A stretch of 42,145 bases of DNA from Burkholderiales bacterium (GCA_029977705.1 JAPOKJ010000030.1:1-42145); one strand, 5' to 3'. Positions 17,356 through 25,173 are shown, numbered from the stretch's first letter. The notes: generated by a model not told the origin, from the letters alone. Numbers and translations: made by a program.

Positions 17356-18047
17356 GGTTTCCTGATGCCAAAAAGAACCTCGCGGGACTGGTCATCATGC
17401 TTTGCGCCGCCCTTGGGAACGGCCTCGCGCATCACGGCCATGCCGGCCTGCACCTTTTCGCGGGCACGCACCTGTGCAAACCAGCGCTTGATGTTCGGAT
17501 AGGCATCGAGCGTGATGCCCTGTGCCTTGTGCGTCACCACCCAGGGAAAGATCGCCATGTCGGCAATCGAGTACTCGCCCGCCACACAGGCGCCGGTGCG
17601 GCCCAGCTGGGCATCGAGCACGCCATACAGACGCTCGGCCTCACGCTGGTAACGATCGATGGCATAGGGAATCTTTTCCGGGGCATACAGCTTGAAGTGG
17701 CCGCTTTGGCCCAGCATCGGTCCCAGGCCGCCCATCTGCCACATCAGCCACTCGCGTACCCGGGTGCGTCCGCGCAGGTCGGCCGGCATGAAGCGGCCGC
17801 ACTTGTCGGCCAGGTACAGCAGGATGGCGCCCGACTCGAACACGCTCACCGGTGCGCCGCCATCGCCCGGGTCATGGTCGACGATGGCCGGAATGCGGTT
17901 GTTGGGGCTCAGGACGAGAAACTCCGGGCGGTACTGCTCACCGGTGCGCAGGTTCACTGGCAGCACCCGGTAGGGCAGCCCGCACTCCTCGAGCATGATG
18001 GCGATCTTCCAGCCGTTGGGCGTGGGGGCGTAGTAAAGGTCGATCAT
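17352..18047 (-). CDS. Glutathione S-transferase family protein (YghU/Ure2-like)
   Basis: A 231-residue GST. The thioredoxin-like N-terminal domain holds YYAPTPNGWKIAIMLEECGL and the glutathione site NNRIPAIVDHD with FESGAILLYLADK. The helical C-terminal domain follows, with YSIADMAIFPWV. This pattern fits the nucleophilic-disulfide-bond branch (YfcG/YghU/Ure2). I place the start at 18047; an alternative six codons upstream (18065) is equally in frame. It is the first gene of an operon with the isomerase and LysE exporter. The region before it, shared with the divergent cupin gene, contains a perfect inverted repeat. Confidence 0.88.
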   Translation of the reverse strand: MIDLYYAPTPNGWKIAIMLEECGLPYRVLPVNLRTGEQYRPEFLVLSPNNRIPAIVDHDPGDGGAPVSVFESGAILLYLADKCGRFMPADLRGRTRVREWLMWQMGGLGPMLGQSGHFKLYAPEKIPYAIDRYQREAERLYGVLDAQLGRTGACVAGEYSIADMAIFPWVVTHKAQGITLDAYPNIKRWFAQVRAREKVQAGMAVMREAVPKGGAKHDDQSREVLFGIRKP

Positions 18048-18147
18048 CGCGGCAGTGTCAGGCATCCGGCTGCCTGTCGCAAGTGGCCGTACCGCTTCGG
18101 GCGACACTGCCCCCCTGGGCCGGACGGGCCATGTAACATCTGCGTGA

Positions 18148-18168
18148 CCGGTGCACCCTTTGCACCGG
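18148..18168. promoter_or_regulatory. Perfect inverted repeat in a divergent promoter region
   Basis: CCGGTGCA (18148-18155) and TGCACCGG (18161-18168) flank a five-base centre. It lies in the 174 bp between the divergent GST operon and cupin gene and could be an operator for a dimeric regulator or an RNA hairpin. No regulator gene is adjacent. Confidence 0.35.
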
Positions 18169-18221
18169 CGCACACCGCCATGTCCTGCGGCGGCCGCGCA
18201 GCCCTTCACATCCCTCTCGCC

Positions 18222-18719
18222 ATGAATGCACCTGGAAAGGTCCCTGAAGCCCCCACCGCACCGACTGCCCACTCGCCGGGCGTTGCCGCCCACGCCGCGC
18301 TGGCTCCCCTGGCCTCGCGTCTGGTCGATGTCGATGCCATGCCCTGGCAGAAAACCCGCTTCGAAGGCATCGAAGTCAAACCGCTGCTCGTCGACAAGGC
18401 CAGCGGGCTGGTCAGTACCCTGATGAGAATGGCACCCGGCGCCGTGCTGCCCGACCATGAGCATGTGCTGATCGAGCAGACCTGGGTGCTCGAGGGACAC
18501 CTGGTCGACAAGAGCGGACCGGATGAGGGCATCGAATGCAAGGCAGGCCAGTTCATCTGGCGCCCGGCAGGCAGCCGTCACAGTGCCTGGTCACCCAAGG
18601 GCGGCAAATTCCTGGCCATGTTCCAGATCCCGAACAAGTTCTTCGCCGCCGACGGCTCGGTCACCGACATGGCAGGGGCCGACTGGGCGGCGATCTGGGG
18701 TGAGGTGCGGCTCGCCTGA
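18222..18719 (+). CDS. Cupin-domain protein (ChrR-like cupin)
   Basis: A 165-residue cupin. After a disordered Ala/Pro-rich N-terminus of about 30 residues, a single cupin barrel covers about 45-160. The metal-binding motif is PDHEHVLIEQTWVLEG, with its two histidines and a glutamate; the second motif is FIWRPAGSRHSAWSPKGG. It resembles anti-sigma ChrR-type cupins but lacks a zinc anti-sigma domain, so an enzymatic or sensing role is open. It diverges from the GST operon. Its TGA stop forms half of a palindrome shared with the convergent MATE gene. Confidence 0.82.
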   Translation: MNAPGKVPEAPTAPTAHSPGVAAHAALAPLASRLVDVDAMPWQKTRFEGIEVKPLLVDKASGLVSTLMRMAPGAVLPDHEHVLIEQTWVLEGHLVDKSGPDEGIECKAGQFIWRPAGSRHSAWSPKGGKFLAMFQIPNKFFAADGSVTDMAGADWAAIWGEVRLA

Positions 18720-18734
18720 GCACGCCCCTCAGGC
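18714..18734. terminator. Palindrome formed by two convergent gene ends
   Basis: GCCTGAG (18714-18720) pairs perfectly with CTCAGGC (18728-18734) around a seven-base loop. The left arm contains the cupin stop (TGA, 18717-18719) and the right arm contains the MATE stop on the other strand. It is a plausible short bidirectional terminator, though without a T-tract. Confidence 0.45.
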
Positions 18735-20117
18735 GCTGCCCACCAGCAGCCGGTTGCTGCGCCAGCGGCCATGGCGGTAGTACAGGAAGGCGAGCAGGGC
18801 CGAGCTGATGGCACCGGCCGGGAAGCTCCACCAGATGGCTTCGGCGCCCAGCCAGGGGTGCAGGGCCTTGGCAAAGGGAACCCGTATCACCCACATCGTG
18901 ACCGCAAAGATCAGGGTCGGGGCCAGCATGGCCGCATTGGCGCGCACGATCGCACACAGGCTGGAAGTGACACACATGGCAATCCAGCCCCACAGCACGA
19001 TGTGGTTGATGTCGCGGGCAATCTCCAGCGCGGGCCCGCCCGCAGGCAGGAACAGGCGCAGCGGCGCATCACCAGCCGCATAGACCAGGGCGGTGCACAG
19101 CAGGGTCATCACCCCGCTCAGGCAGCAACCGACCAGGGCAATGCGCTCGACGCGCGCCCACTGCCCGGCCCCGATGTTGATCGCCGCCATCGCTGCCATC
19201 GACGAGGCCAGGGCCAGCGCCGGCATCTGCACATAGGCCCACAACTGGGCGGCCGCCGAATACGCCGAGGCGGTGACCGCACCGTGTGCATTGACCATGG
19301 CCAGCAGCACGAAATACGAGCCCTGCACCACGAAGGCCTCGATCGCCATCGGCACGCCGCGTCGCACCAGCATGGCCAGCAGGGACCACTGCGGCCAGAG
19401 GTGGCGAAGGGCCCTTCCCCGCAAGGCGACCGGCAGGTTGCGGTGGTACACATAGGCCACCATGGCGACCAGGGACAGGGCGTTGGCGATCAGGTTGCCC
19501 AGGGCAGCGCCCGCAATCCCCAGGCGCGGCAGACCGGCGCTGCCAGTGATCAGCATCGGAGACAGCACCAGTGCCAGCGCGATCCACAGCACGGTGAACC
19601 GGAAAGGGGTGCGCGCATCGCCCGATCCGCGCAGCATCATCAACATGAAGATGAAGGTGAAGATGCTGGGCATCGAGACGCAGGTCAGCTTCAGGAAGGT
19701 CTGGGCATCGGCGCGCGCCGAGTCGGGGGTGTGGATGAGATCGAGGATCTGGCCGGTGTGGCCATAGCCGATCGCGCCGATCAGCATCGACATGCCGAGC
19801 ACGAAGGCGATCGCGGTGCCCACGATGCGCTTGATCGCTTCGACATCGCCCAGGCCACGCGCCTGACCGATGGCAATGCCCGCTGCCAGGCCCACCCCGG
19901 TCACCGCGCCCATCATCATGTACATGAAGATGTTGGCATTGCCGACCGCGGTCAGGGCGTCGGCACCCAGCGCATGGCTGACCCAGATGGCGCTCCAGGT
20001 GCCTGCCAGCGAATGCATGAAGTTGGTGGTCAGCAGCGGCAGCGAGAAACGCGCCAGCGTCGCAGCGATCGGACCTTCGGTCAGCCGGCGGTCCGCGCCA
20101 TGGTGGGAAGCCCTCAT
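18729..20117 (-). CDS. MATE-family multidrug/metabolite efflux transporter
   Basis: A 462-residue inner-membrane antiporter of the MATE superfamily with two repeated halves and about twelve hydrophobic segments. Useful regions are GPIAATLARFSLPLLTTNF at the start, ALTAVGNANIFMYMMMGAV, and FMLMMLRGSGDARTPF at the end of the first half. The MATE-type second half begins near AMLVRRGVPMAIEAF. The start at 20117 is chosen because the 54 in-frame residues upstream are arginine/proline-rich and unlike the family. The CoA-transferase alpha gene diverges from it across 152 bp. Confidence 0.87.
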   Translation of the reverse strand: MRASHHGADRRLTEGPIAATLARFSLPLLTTNFMHSLAGTWSAIWVSHALGADALTAVGNANIFMYMMMGAVTGVGLAAGIAIGQARGLGDVEAIKRIVGTAIAFVLGMSMLIGAIGYGHTGQILDLIHTPDSARADAQTFLKLTCVSMPSIFTFIFMLMMLRGSGDARTPFRFTVLWIALALVLSPMLITGSAGLPRLGIAGAALGNLIANALSLVAMVAYVYHRNLPVALRGRALRHLWPQWSLLAMLVRRGVPMAIEAFVVQGSYFVLLAMVNAHGAVTASAYSAAAQLWAYVQMPALALASSMAAMAAINIGAGQWARVERIALVGCCLSGVMTLLCTALVYAAGDAPLRLFLPAGGPALEIARDINHIVLWGWIAMCVTSSLCAIVRANAAMLAPTLIFAVTMWVIRVPFAKALHPWLGAEAIWWSFPAGAISSALLAFLYYRHGRWRSNRLLVGSA

Positions 20118-20269
20118 TTGCGCTAATGTTACGCATGTCCCTTCGCCCGGCCCTGGTGCATGGCCGGATTGCGGACCGCACCGCTGGTGGGGTCGTCGAT
20201 CCATGCGATGGGGCCCAGGGCGCTTCACCGACCCGCCGTGCACCGTCCCCATCCATCCGGGAGTCCTCC

Positions 20270-21112
20270 ATGAGTTCATCGCGCAAGCGCTCCGACAGCT
20301 GGGTCAGCCTGGCCGATCTGGCTGCTGAAATCCCCGACGGTGCCAGCCTGGCGGTCCCCAAGGATCCCTCGGGCGTGGCCATGGCCGCCACCCGTGAATT
20401 GCTGGCCAGGGGCGTGCGCAACCTGCACCTGATCACGGTGCCGACCGGCGGTCTGCAGGCCGAGGTGCTGATCGGGGCCGGTGCCGTGAGCACCCTCGAG
20501 ACCTCGGCCGTCACCATGGGTGAATTCGGACCGGCACCGCGCTTCGTGCAAGGCGTGCGCGAGGCTGCCTTCAAGCTGCTCGATGCCACCTGCCCCGCGG
20601 TCTACGCCGCCTTGCAGGCCGGCGAGAAGGGCATCCCCTTCATTCCGCTGCGAGGCCTGGTCGAGACCGACCTGATCGAGCGGCGTCCGGACTGGAAGGT
20701 GATCGACAATCCCTTCAACCCTGGCGAACCGGTGGCGCTGCTCAAGGCCATCACGCCCGATATCGCACTGTTCCATGCACCGCTGGCCGACCGTTTCGGC
20801 AACGTCTTCATCTCGCGGGAGCGTGAGGTGATGATGATGGCGCATGCCTCGCGCCGCACCCTGGTGACCGTCGAGGCCATGACCGACGAGAATCTGCTCG
20901 AGGACCAGGCCCGGGCCGGCGCCACCCTGCCGGCCATCTATGTCGACCGCATCGCCCTGGCACCGCGCGGGGCATGGCCCCTGGGCATGCCTGACCACTA
21001 CGGTCAGGACGAGGACGAACTCAGCCGCTACATGGGCATGGCCCGCACCCGCGAGGGGTTCGAGGCCTATCTGGCGCAGTGGCTGGGCAAGGCACAGCGG
21101 CAGGCCGCCTAG
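20270..21112 (+). CDS. CoA-transferase family protein, alpha subunit (GctA/IpdA-like)
   Basis: A 280-residue alpha subunit of the two-component CoA-transferase family that includes glutaconate CoA-transferase and the steroid ring-opening hydrolase IpdAB. Supporting regions are PKDPSGVAMAATRELLARG, TVPTGGLQAEVLIGAG, FIPLRGLVETDL, ALFHAPLADRFGNVFI and the C-terminal DHYGQDEDELSRY. The start at 20270 has a moderate ribosome-binding site (GGGAG) and fits the family; the longer reading from 20126 adds an unrelated arginine-rich stretch. Its natural partner, the beta subunit, is normally the next gene but here lies 1.85 kb away at 22962, beyond a palindromic element and a carbonic anhydrase gene on the other strand. 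The substrate is unknown. Confidence 0.85.
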   Translation: MSSSRKRSDSWVSLADLAAEIPDGASLAVPKDPSGVAMAATRELLARGVRNLHLITVPTGGLQAEVLIGAGAVSTLETSAVTMGEFGPAPRFVQGVREAAFKLLDATCPAVYAALQAGEKGIPFIPLRGLVETDLIERRPDWKVIDNPFNPGEPVALLKAITPDIALFHAPLADRFGNVFISREREVMMMAHASRRTLVTVEAMTDENLLEDQARAGATLPAIYVDRIALAPRGAWPLGMPDHYGQDEDELSRYMGMARTREGFEAYLAQWLGKAQRQAA

Positions 21113-21170
21113 GCACCTGGCGATCCGGCGGGGGATCCGGCGGGCCGTTCAGGCGGGCCGGTCCGTCACG

Positions 21171-21202
21171 CTAGTGTGGTGTGCCGTAAATAACTTATCT
21201 AA
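21171..21202 (+). repeat. Left terminal inverted repeat of the element
   Basis: These 32 bases match the reverse complement of 21418-21449 with a single A/G difference at position 27. The outer half contains GTGTGGTGTGCC and the inner half TAAATAACTT. Confidence 0.9.
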
Positions 21203-21417
21203 TGACGAAGTGCAATGAGGGTGAATGCAAGGCGCGGTTCCGGGCCGATAGCGGGGCTATCGACCCGGGTTCGCAACGCCGCAGTCGCCCTCATTTCACT
21301 TCGCCCCGGAGGGGTTCGATCATACGAGGCCCTCGGTCGTTCGCCCGCCAGGGCAGATATCACCCGATATCTACCCTGGCGGACAACCGCCCGATCATCC
21401 TCGTCTGAGTCGAATCC

Positions 21418-21449
21418 TTAGACAAGTTATTTACGGCACACCACACTAG
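21418..21449 (-). repeat. Right terminal inverted repeat of the element
   Basis: Mirror of the left repeat. Its last four bases, CTAG, contain the TAG stop (21446-21448, minus strand) of the carbonic anhydrase gene. Confidence 0.9.
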
Positions 21450-22831
21450 TCGGCGCTGCGCACCACCCGGCCATTGAGCGGCTGCACCGGCCGCGCATTC
21501 ATCGGAAAGATGCGCGCGAACATGCGCAACTGCTCGCGGCTGAGCGTCATCGGCTGCTTGAGCACGATCCACAGCACGCCCTCGGTACAGGGCGGCGTGG
21601 TCAGCGATCCGATGAACTGGTAGTAGCGGCGATCCTGCGGCAGCAGATCGTTCAGGTTGATCGACTCGGACGGCAGGCCCACCCGGTCGTTGCTGTCCAG
21701 GGGCATGTAGGTCCAAACCTTCTGGATCAGCGGATTGGCGGGTCCCGGATCAAGCAATACCGCAATGACCGCCAACCGGCCATCCGAGGCACGATGAACC
21801 AGATGCATCACCATCGCAAAGCCCTTCTGGTTGATGCGTTCCTCGGCGGGTGTATGGGCGTGAAACTGCACCAGCTCGTAGTCGGTGCCGCGGATCGTCA
21901 GCACATTGGTCCCGCTGACATCGACCTGGATGGTGTGGCCATTGTTGACCACCGAACCGGCACTCGGGTTGTAGCGCAACTGCAGCGGCTCGGCGGGCCC
22001 CTGCAGGGTGCTGTCCTCCTCGATGTGGATCGGGGACTGGCGCTGACCCGCTGCGCAGGTGCCGAATTCCGGGTTCAGCCGCGCCCAGGCATTGGGCCCG
22101 GTCTCGCCCTCGTAACTCCAGTGCCCATGGGCATGACCAGGCGCACCGGGAGCGGCACCTGGCGCGGTGCCGTGACCGGCGGCCGCTGCGGTCGGTGAGG
22201 CCATGGCCAGCGTCGGGTGGGCATTGCGGTTGGCCAGTGCCACGGCGCGCGCCTTGATGTAGTCACGGCTCGAGCCGGCCGGTGCCGCAGGGGCTCCATG
22301 GCCCGTGGCAGCGCCCGATCCCGCCGGCGAAGCGCCCTCGGCATGGGCCACCCGCCGAACGGCGCCGGCACTCGCCGGCGTGGCGGCATGGGCCGCATGA
22401 CCCGGGGACTTGCGCGCATCGGCAGCCGCGCGCAGCTTCAGGGTGTCCTTGCGCTGCATGCCACGAATGGCTTCCTGCAATTGCTCCAGGGTCAGGGTAC
22501 GCTTGCCATCGGGCGTCGCCTCATCCTTGCCCTTGCCTTCCTCCCTGGATTTGGATGCAGACTTGGGTTTGGGCTCATCCTTGGCCTTGCCCTCCTCCTT
22601 GCCCTTGGACTCTTCCTTGCCCTTGGGCTCTTCCTTGGCCTTGGGCTCTTCCTTGACCTTGGCAACCTGCTCCTTGCCCTTGGGCTCGTCCTTGGCCTTG
22701 GCCTTGCCTTCCTCCTTGCCCTTGGCCTCGGCCTTGGCGGGGCTGTGGCCGTCATCGGCTGCCCAGGCGGGCGTCAGGCAGTGGAGGGCCGCGGCCACCA
22801 GGCCAGCATTGATCAGTGTGCGCTTCATCAT
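21446..22831 (-). CDS. Alpha-carbonic anhydrase with a long Lys/Glu-repeat N-terminal region
   Basis: A 461-residue exported alpha-class carbonic anhydrase. A signal peptide (cleavage near PAWA, residue 24) is followed by a low-complexity region at about 32-105 built from short GKEE/AKDEPK-type repeats. An Ala/His/Gly-rich linker leads to the enzyme domain at about 245-460. The domain contains QSPIHIEED, NNGHTIQV, the first zinc pair QFHAH (H324, H326), the third ligand in MHLVH (H343), and SLTTPPCTEGVLW. The usual glutamate two residues before the third histidine is valine here, and the common PSEH is PAEE, so activity may be altered. The gene lies opposite and between two CoA-transferase subunit genes, and its stop comes from the palindromic element. 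The start at 22831 is ATGATG; 22828 is equally possible. Confidence 0.88.
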   Translation of the reverse strand: MMKRTLINAGLVAAALHCLTPAWAADDGHSPAKAEAKGKEEGKAKAKDEPKGKEQVAKVKEEPKAKEEPKGKEESKGKEEGKAKDEPKPKSASKSREEGKGKDEATPDGKRTLTLEQLQEAIRGMQRKDTLKLRAAADARKSPGHAAHAATPASAGAVRRVAHAEGASPAGSGAATGHGAPAAPAGSSRDYIKARAVALANRNAHPTLAMASPTAAAAGHGTAPGAAPGAPGHAHGHWSYEGETGPNAWARLNPEFGTCAAGQRQSPIHIEEDSTLQGPAEPLQLRYNPSAGSVVNNGHTIQVDVSGTNVLTIRGTDYELVQFHAHTPAEERINQKGFAMVMHLVHRASDGRLAVIAVLLDPGPANPLIQKVWTYMPLDSNDRVGLPSESINLNDLLPQDRRYYQFIGSLTTPPCTEGVLWIVLKQPMTLSREQLRMFARIFPMNARPVQPLNGRVVRSAD

Positions 22832-22836
22832 GTCTC

Positions 22837-22851
22837 GGATTCCAGGAATCC
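22837..22851. promoter_or_regulatory. Perfect 7 bp inverted repeat in the carbonic anhydrase leader
   Basis: GGATTCC and GGAATCC flank a single A, a few bases upstream of the ATGATG start. It overlaps the only purine-rich stretch that could serve as ribosome-binding site on the minus strand, so a protein or RNA fold here could gate translation. It may be chance. Confidence 0.3.
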
Positions 22852-22961
22852 TCCACATCGGCAGGGCGGTGCCGGGCTGAAGGTCCGCAGCGACGAATGG
22901 CAAGCGGCGCGGGGATGACCGGCCGCCTATACTGGTTCCTGGTCCCCCTGGAGATCCGACC

Positions 22962-23699
22962 ATGGCAGATGCACCAACCCCCTTCAACCGCACCGAACTG
23001 CTGATCACGGTGATCTCGCGCCTGCTCACCGGCTGCCGCCACGTGGCGGTCGGCGCGTCCTCGCCGATCCCGGGCAGCGCCGCCTTGCTGACCCGCGCGC
23101 TCAGCGGCGGCCAGCTGCGCGTCACCGTACTCGGCTCGCGCAAGAACTGCTTTTTCACCGATGGCGGCGTCGAGCTGTTCGACCTGGCCGGTCAGGGGCG
23201 CATCGACGCCTTCTTTCTCGGCGGTGGCCAGATCGATGGCCAGGCCAACATCAACCTGGTCGGTGCCGGCGACTATCCGGCCAGCCCGGTCCGCTGGCCC
23301 GGCTCGTTCGGCTCGGCCTACCTGTACTACCTCGTGCCGCGCGTGATCCTGTTCCGGGAGGAGCACACCCGGCGCGTTTTCGTGCCCCAGGTCGACTTCG
23401 TATCGGCGCGCGGCGTGACCAGCCCCCAGGTGCACCGGCCGGGCGGACCGAAGGCGCTGCTCACCTCGCTGGGCCTGTTCTCCTTCGATCCCCAGCGCCG
23501 CCGCTTCACGCTGGAGAGCGTCCATCCCGGCCACAGCCTGGAGGAAATCCGTGACAACACCGGCTTCGACTTCGATCATCCCGATCAGGTGCCGACCACG
23601 GCCGGCCCGGATACCGCCACCCTGTCCCTGATCCGCAGCCAGATTCGCGAGGAAATCGCCGAGAGCTACCCGCGCTTTGCCGCCAGCATGCTGCACTGA
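22962..23699 (+). CDS. CoA-transferase family protein, beta subunit (GctB/IpdB-like)
   Basis: A 245-residue beta subunit of the same family as the alpha gene at 20270. It has VAVGASSPIPGSAALLTRAL, FDLAGQGRIDAFFLGGGQID, GQANINLVGAGDY, GSFGSAYLYYLVPR and the C-terminal HPGHSLEEIRDNTGF. These match the glutaconate CoA-transferase B / IpdB pattern, where the two subunits form a heterotetramer. The ATG at 22962 fits the family start, with GGAG upstream. The class II aldolase gene follows 33 bp later and is probably cotranscribed. The separation from the alpha gene is unusual. Confidence 0.87.
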   Translation: MADAPTPFNRTELLITVISRLLTGCRHVAVGASSPIPGSAALLTRALSGGQLRVTVLGSRKNCFFTDGGVELFDLAGQGRIDAFFLGGGQIDGQANINLVGAGDYPASPVRWPGSFGSAYLYYLVPRVILFREEHTRRVFVPQVDFVSARGVTSPQVHRPGGPKALLTSLGLFSFDPQRRRFTLESVHPGHSLEEIRDNTGFDFDHPDQVPTTAGPDTATLSLIRSQIREEIAESYPRFAASMLH

Positions 23700-23732
23700 C
23701 CCGGCCCTTCAACCTTCAACCGCCCACCCTCC

Positions 23733-24464
23733 ATGAGCGACAAGATCCTGAGCGTCGACACGCCCGCCGGCAATGGTGAGCGCAGCCCGCTCGAGCGTTT
23801 CATCGAAGCCTGTCATATCCTGGCCTTCCAGGGCCACGGCTTCGGCCTGGCCGGACAACTGACGCTGCGCGACGGGTCCGACGGCGCGATGCTCACCCTG
23901 GCCCTGGGTGTGGGTCTCGAAGAGGCTGACCAGGACACGGTGCTGCGCATCGATAGTGACCTGAACACCTTGCAAGGGCGGGGGCGGCCCAACCCGGGCG
24001 TCAAATTCCACGCCTGGATTTATCGCCACCGGCCCGATGTGCGGGCCATCGCCCACACCCACCCGCCGGCGCTGTCGGCGCTGGCGATGCGCGGCCAGCC
24101 GATGCCGGTGGCCCACATGGATGCAGCCATGTTCCACGATGACTGCGGCTTCCTGGCGCGCTGGCCCGGCGTGCCCACCGGCGACGAGGAAGGCGAACTG
24201 ATTGCCGGAGCCATGGGCACGAAACGCTGCGCCTTCCTGGCCAATCACGGCATCGTCTGCACCGGCACGACCCTGCAGGAGGCGATCTACCTGAATGTGT
24301 ACGCCGAGCGCAACGCAAGGATGTGCCTGGATGCCCTGGCCGCAGGCGGCATCCAGCCGGTCGAGCCTGCGGCGGCGCGCGAGGCCCACGACTTCCTGCT
24401 GCAGCCCGCCATCGTCAACGGCAGTTTCGATTACTGGGCACGCCAGGCGCGGCGCGGGCGCTGA
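23733..24464 (+). CDS. Class II aldolase/adducin-domain protein
   Basis: A 243-residue protein with the class II aldolase/adducin fold. The zinc-binding histidines are present as HTHP (H108, H110) and in LANHGIVC (H172). The segment that normally carries the catalytic glutamate (PSSE-like, before the H-x-x-IY motif) reads NPGVKFHAWIYR, with no glutamate. It is therefore either a hydrolase, dehydratase or decarboxylase-type relative or a non-catalytic adducin-like protein rather than a true aldolase. It follows the CoA-transferase beta gene by 33 bp and probably acts in the same pathway. Confidence 0.85.
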   Translation: MSDKILSVDTPAGNGERSPLERFIEACHILAFQGHGFGLAGQLTLRDGSDGAMLTLALGVGLEEADQDTVLRIDSDLNTLQGRGRPNPGVKFHAWIYRHRPDVRAIAHTHPPALSALAMRGQPMPVAHMDAAMFHDDCGFLARWPGVPTGDEEGELIAGAMGTKRCAFLANHGIVCTGTTLQEAIYLNVYAERNARMCLDALAAGGIQPVEPAAAREAHDFLLQPAIVNGSFDYWARQARRGR

Positions 24465-24483
24465 CAGCCGCCACGCCCGCCGT

Positions 24484-25173
24484 CTAGGGAAGGTCCCTGC
24501 GCAGGTCTTCGATGACGGTGCCCGCCGCACGGGCCTCGGCCTCATGGCCCGCCTCGCGCCAGGGCTCGGCCAGCGCGGCCTTATACCACGCCTGCATGGC
24601 CGGCAACTCCAGCATGCGCGCAACCCAGGCCTGCGCGGGTGCCGACAGCGACAGGCCATACCCCAGTACCCTGAAGACCACCGGCGCAAAGAAGGCGTCG
24701 ACTGCCGTAAAACTTGCACCGGCGAGAAAAGGTCCGCCAAAGCGCTGCAGGCCCTGCGACCACAGCGCATCGATGCGGGCCACGTCGCGCGCCAGGGCCG
24801 GCACGATGGCCGGCAGGCGCACGCGCAGGCCGCAGTTCATGGTGCAGATGTTGCGCAGGGTCTGAAAGCCGGCATGCATCTCCGCCGCCGCACAGCGCGC
24901 CCAGGCACGGGCCTGCGGATCGGCAGGCCAGACGCCGGGATGCCTCTCGGCCAGGTACTCGATGATCGCCAGCGATTCCCAGACCACGGTGTCCCCATCG
25001 ACCAGGCAGGGCACCTTGCCATTGGGCGAGACCGCGCGAAACTGAACCCCGTCATGACCAGGCTCGAAGGGGATCAGCACTTCCTCGAAGGGCAGCCCCA
25101 GATGCTTCATCAGCACCCAGGGACGCAGGGACCAGGACGAGTAATTCTTGTTCGCGATGTACAGCGTGGGCAT
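24484..25173 (-). CDS. Glutathione S-transferase family protein
   Basis: A 229-residue GST with the N-terminal signature LYIANKNYSSWSLRPW, in which the serine pair and tyrosine lie at the glutathione site. NGKVPCLVDGD with WESLAIIEYLAE completes the glutathione pocket. The C-terminal helical domain includes FTAVDAFFAPVVFR. It is last in the run thioesterase - acyl-CoA synthetase - GST, 23 bp after the synthetase stop. The start at 25173 matches the family; the upstream in-frame extension overlaps the synthetase gene. A close relative with the same N-terminal motif lies at 32607-33263. Confidence 0.88.
   Translation of the reverse strand: MPTLYIANKNYSSWSLRPWVLMKHLGLPFEEVLIPFEPGHDGVQFRAVSPNGKVPCLVDGDTVVWESLAIIEYLAERHPGVWPADPQARAWARCAAAEMHAGFQTLRNICTMNCGLRVRLPAIVPALARDVARIDALWSQGLQRFGGPFLAGASFTAVDAFFAPVVFRVLGYGLSLSAPAQAWVARMLELPAMQAWYKAALAEPWREAGHEAEARAAGTVIEDLRRDLP

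Larger units (their letters stand above)
21171..21449. mobile_element. MITE-like palindromic element with 32 bp terminal inverted repeats and two internal hairpins
   Basis: The outer 32 bases (21171-21202 and 21418-21449) are inverted repeats with one mismatch, starting CTAGTGTGGTGTGCC. The outermost CTAG is present at both ends and may be the duplicated target, leaving 275 bp of element plus one copy. Inside are two long imperfect hairpins: 21204-21305 (closing GATAGC/GCTATC) and 21311-21417 (closing AGATATC/GATATCT, with CCGCCAGGG/CCCTGGCGG arms). There is no credible coding frame and no transposase nearby, so it would be moved by an enzyme encoded elsewhere. Its right CTAG supplies the carbonic anhydrase stop codon. 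The assignment as a miniature transposable element is from structure only. Confidence 0.8.

Noticed and set aside
18771-20126. 451-codon plus-strand open frame opposite the MATE transporter
   Set aside because: The composition is Arg/Gln/His-rich antisense of a membrane protein, and no start signal or family is seen.
20118-20279. Extended N-terminus of the MATE transporter from 20279
   Set aside because: It would overlap the start of the divergent CoA-transferase gene and adds an arginine/proline-rich region not seen in the family.
21202-21421. Two 68-codon frames inside the palindromic element
   Set aside because: They read through inverted repeats, are arginine/serine-rich and have no ribosome-binding site; the element is better viewed as non-coding.
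22500-22740. Repeated CTTGCCCTTGGGCTC-like units as a CRISPR-like array
   Set aside because: The repeats are in frame within the carbonic anhydrase gene and encode Lys/Glu repeats; there are no constant spacers or cas genes.
22832-23158. N-terminal extension of the carbonic anhydrase to 23158
   Set aside because: It overlaps the divergent beta-subunit gene and would bury the signal peptide; the ATGATG at 22828-22831 gives a proper exported protein.
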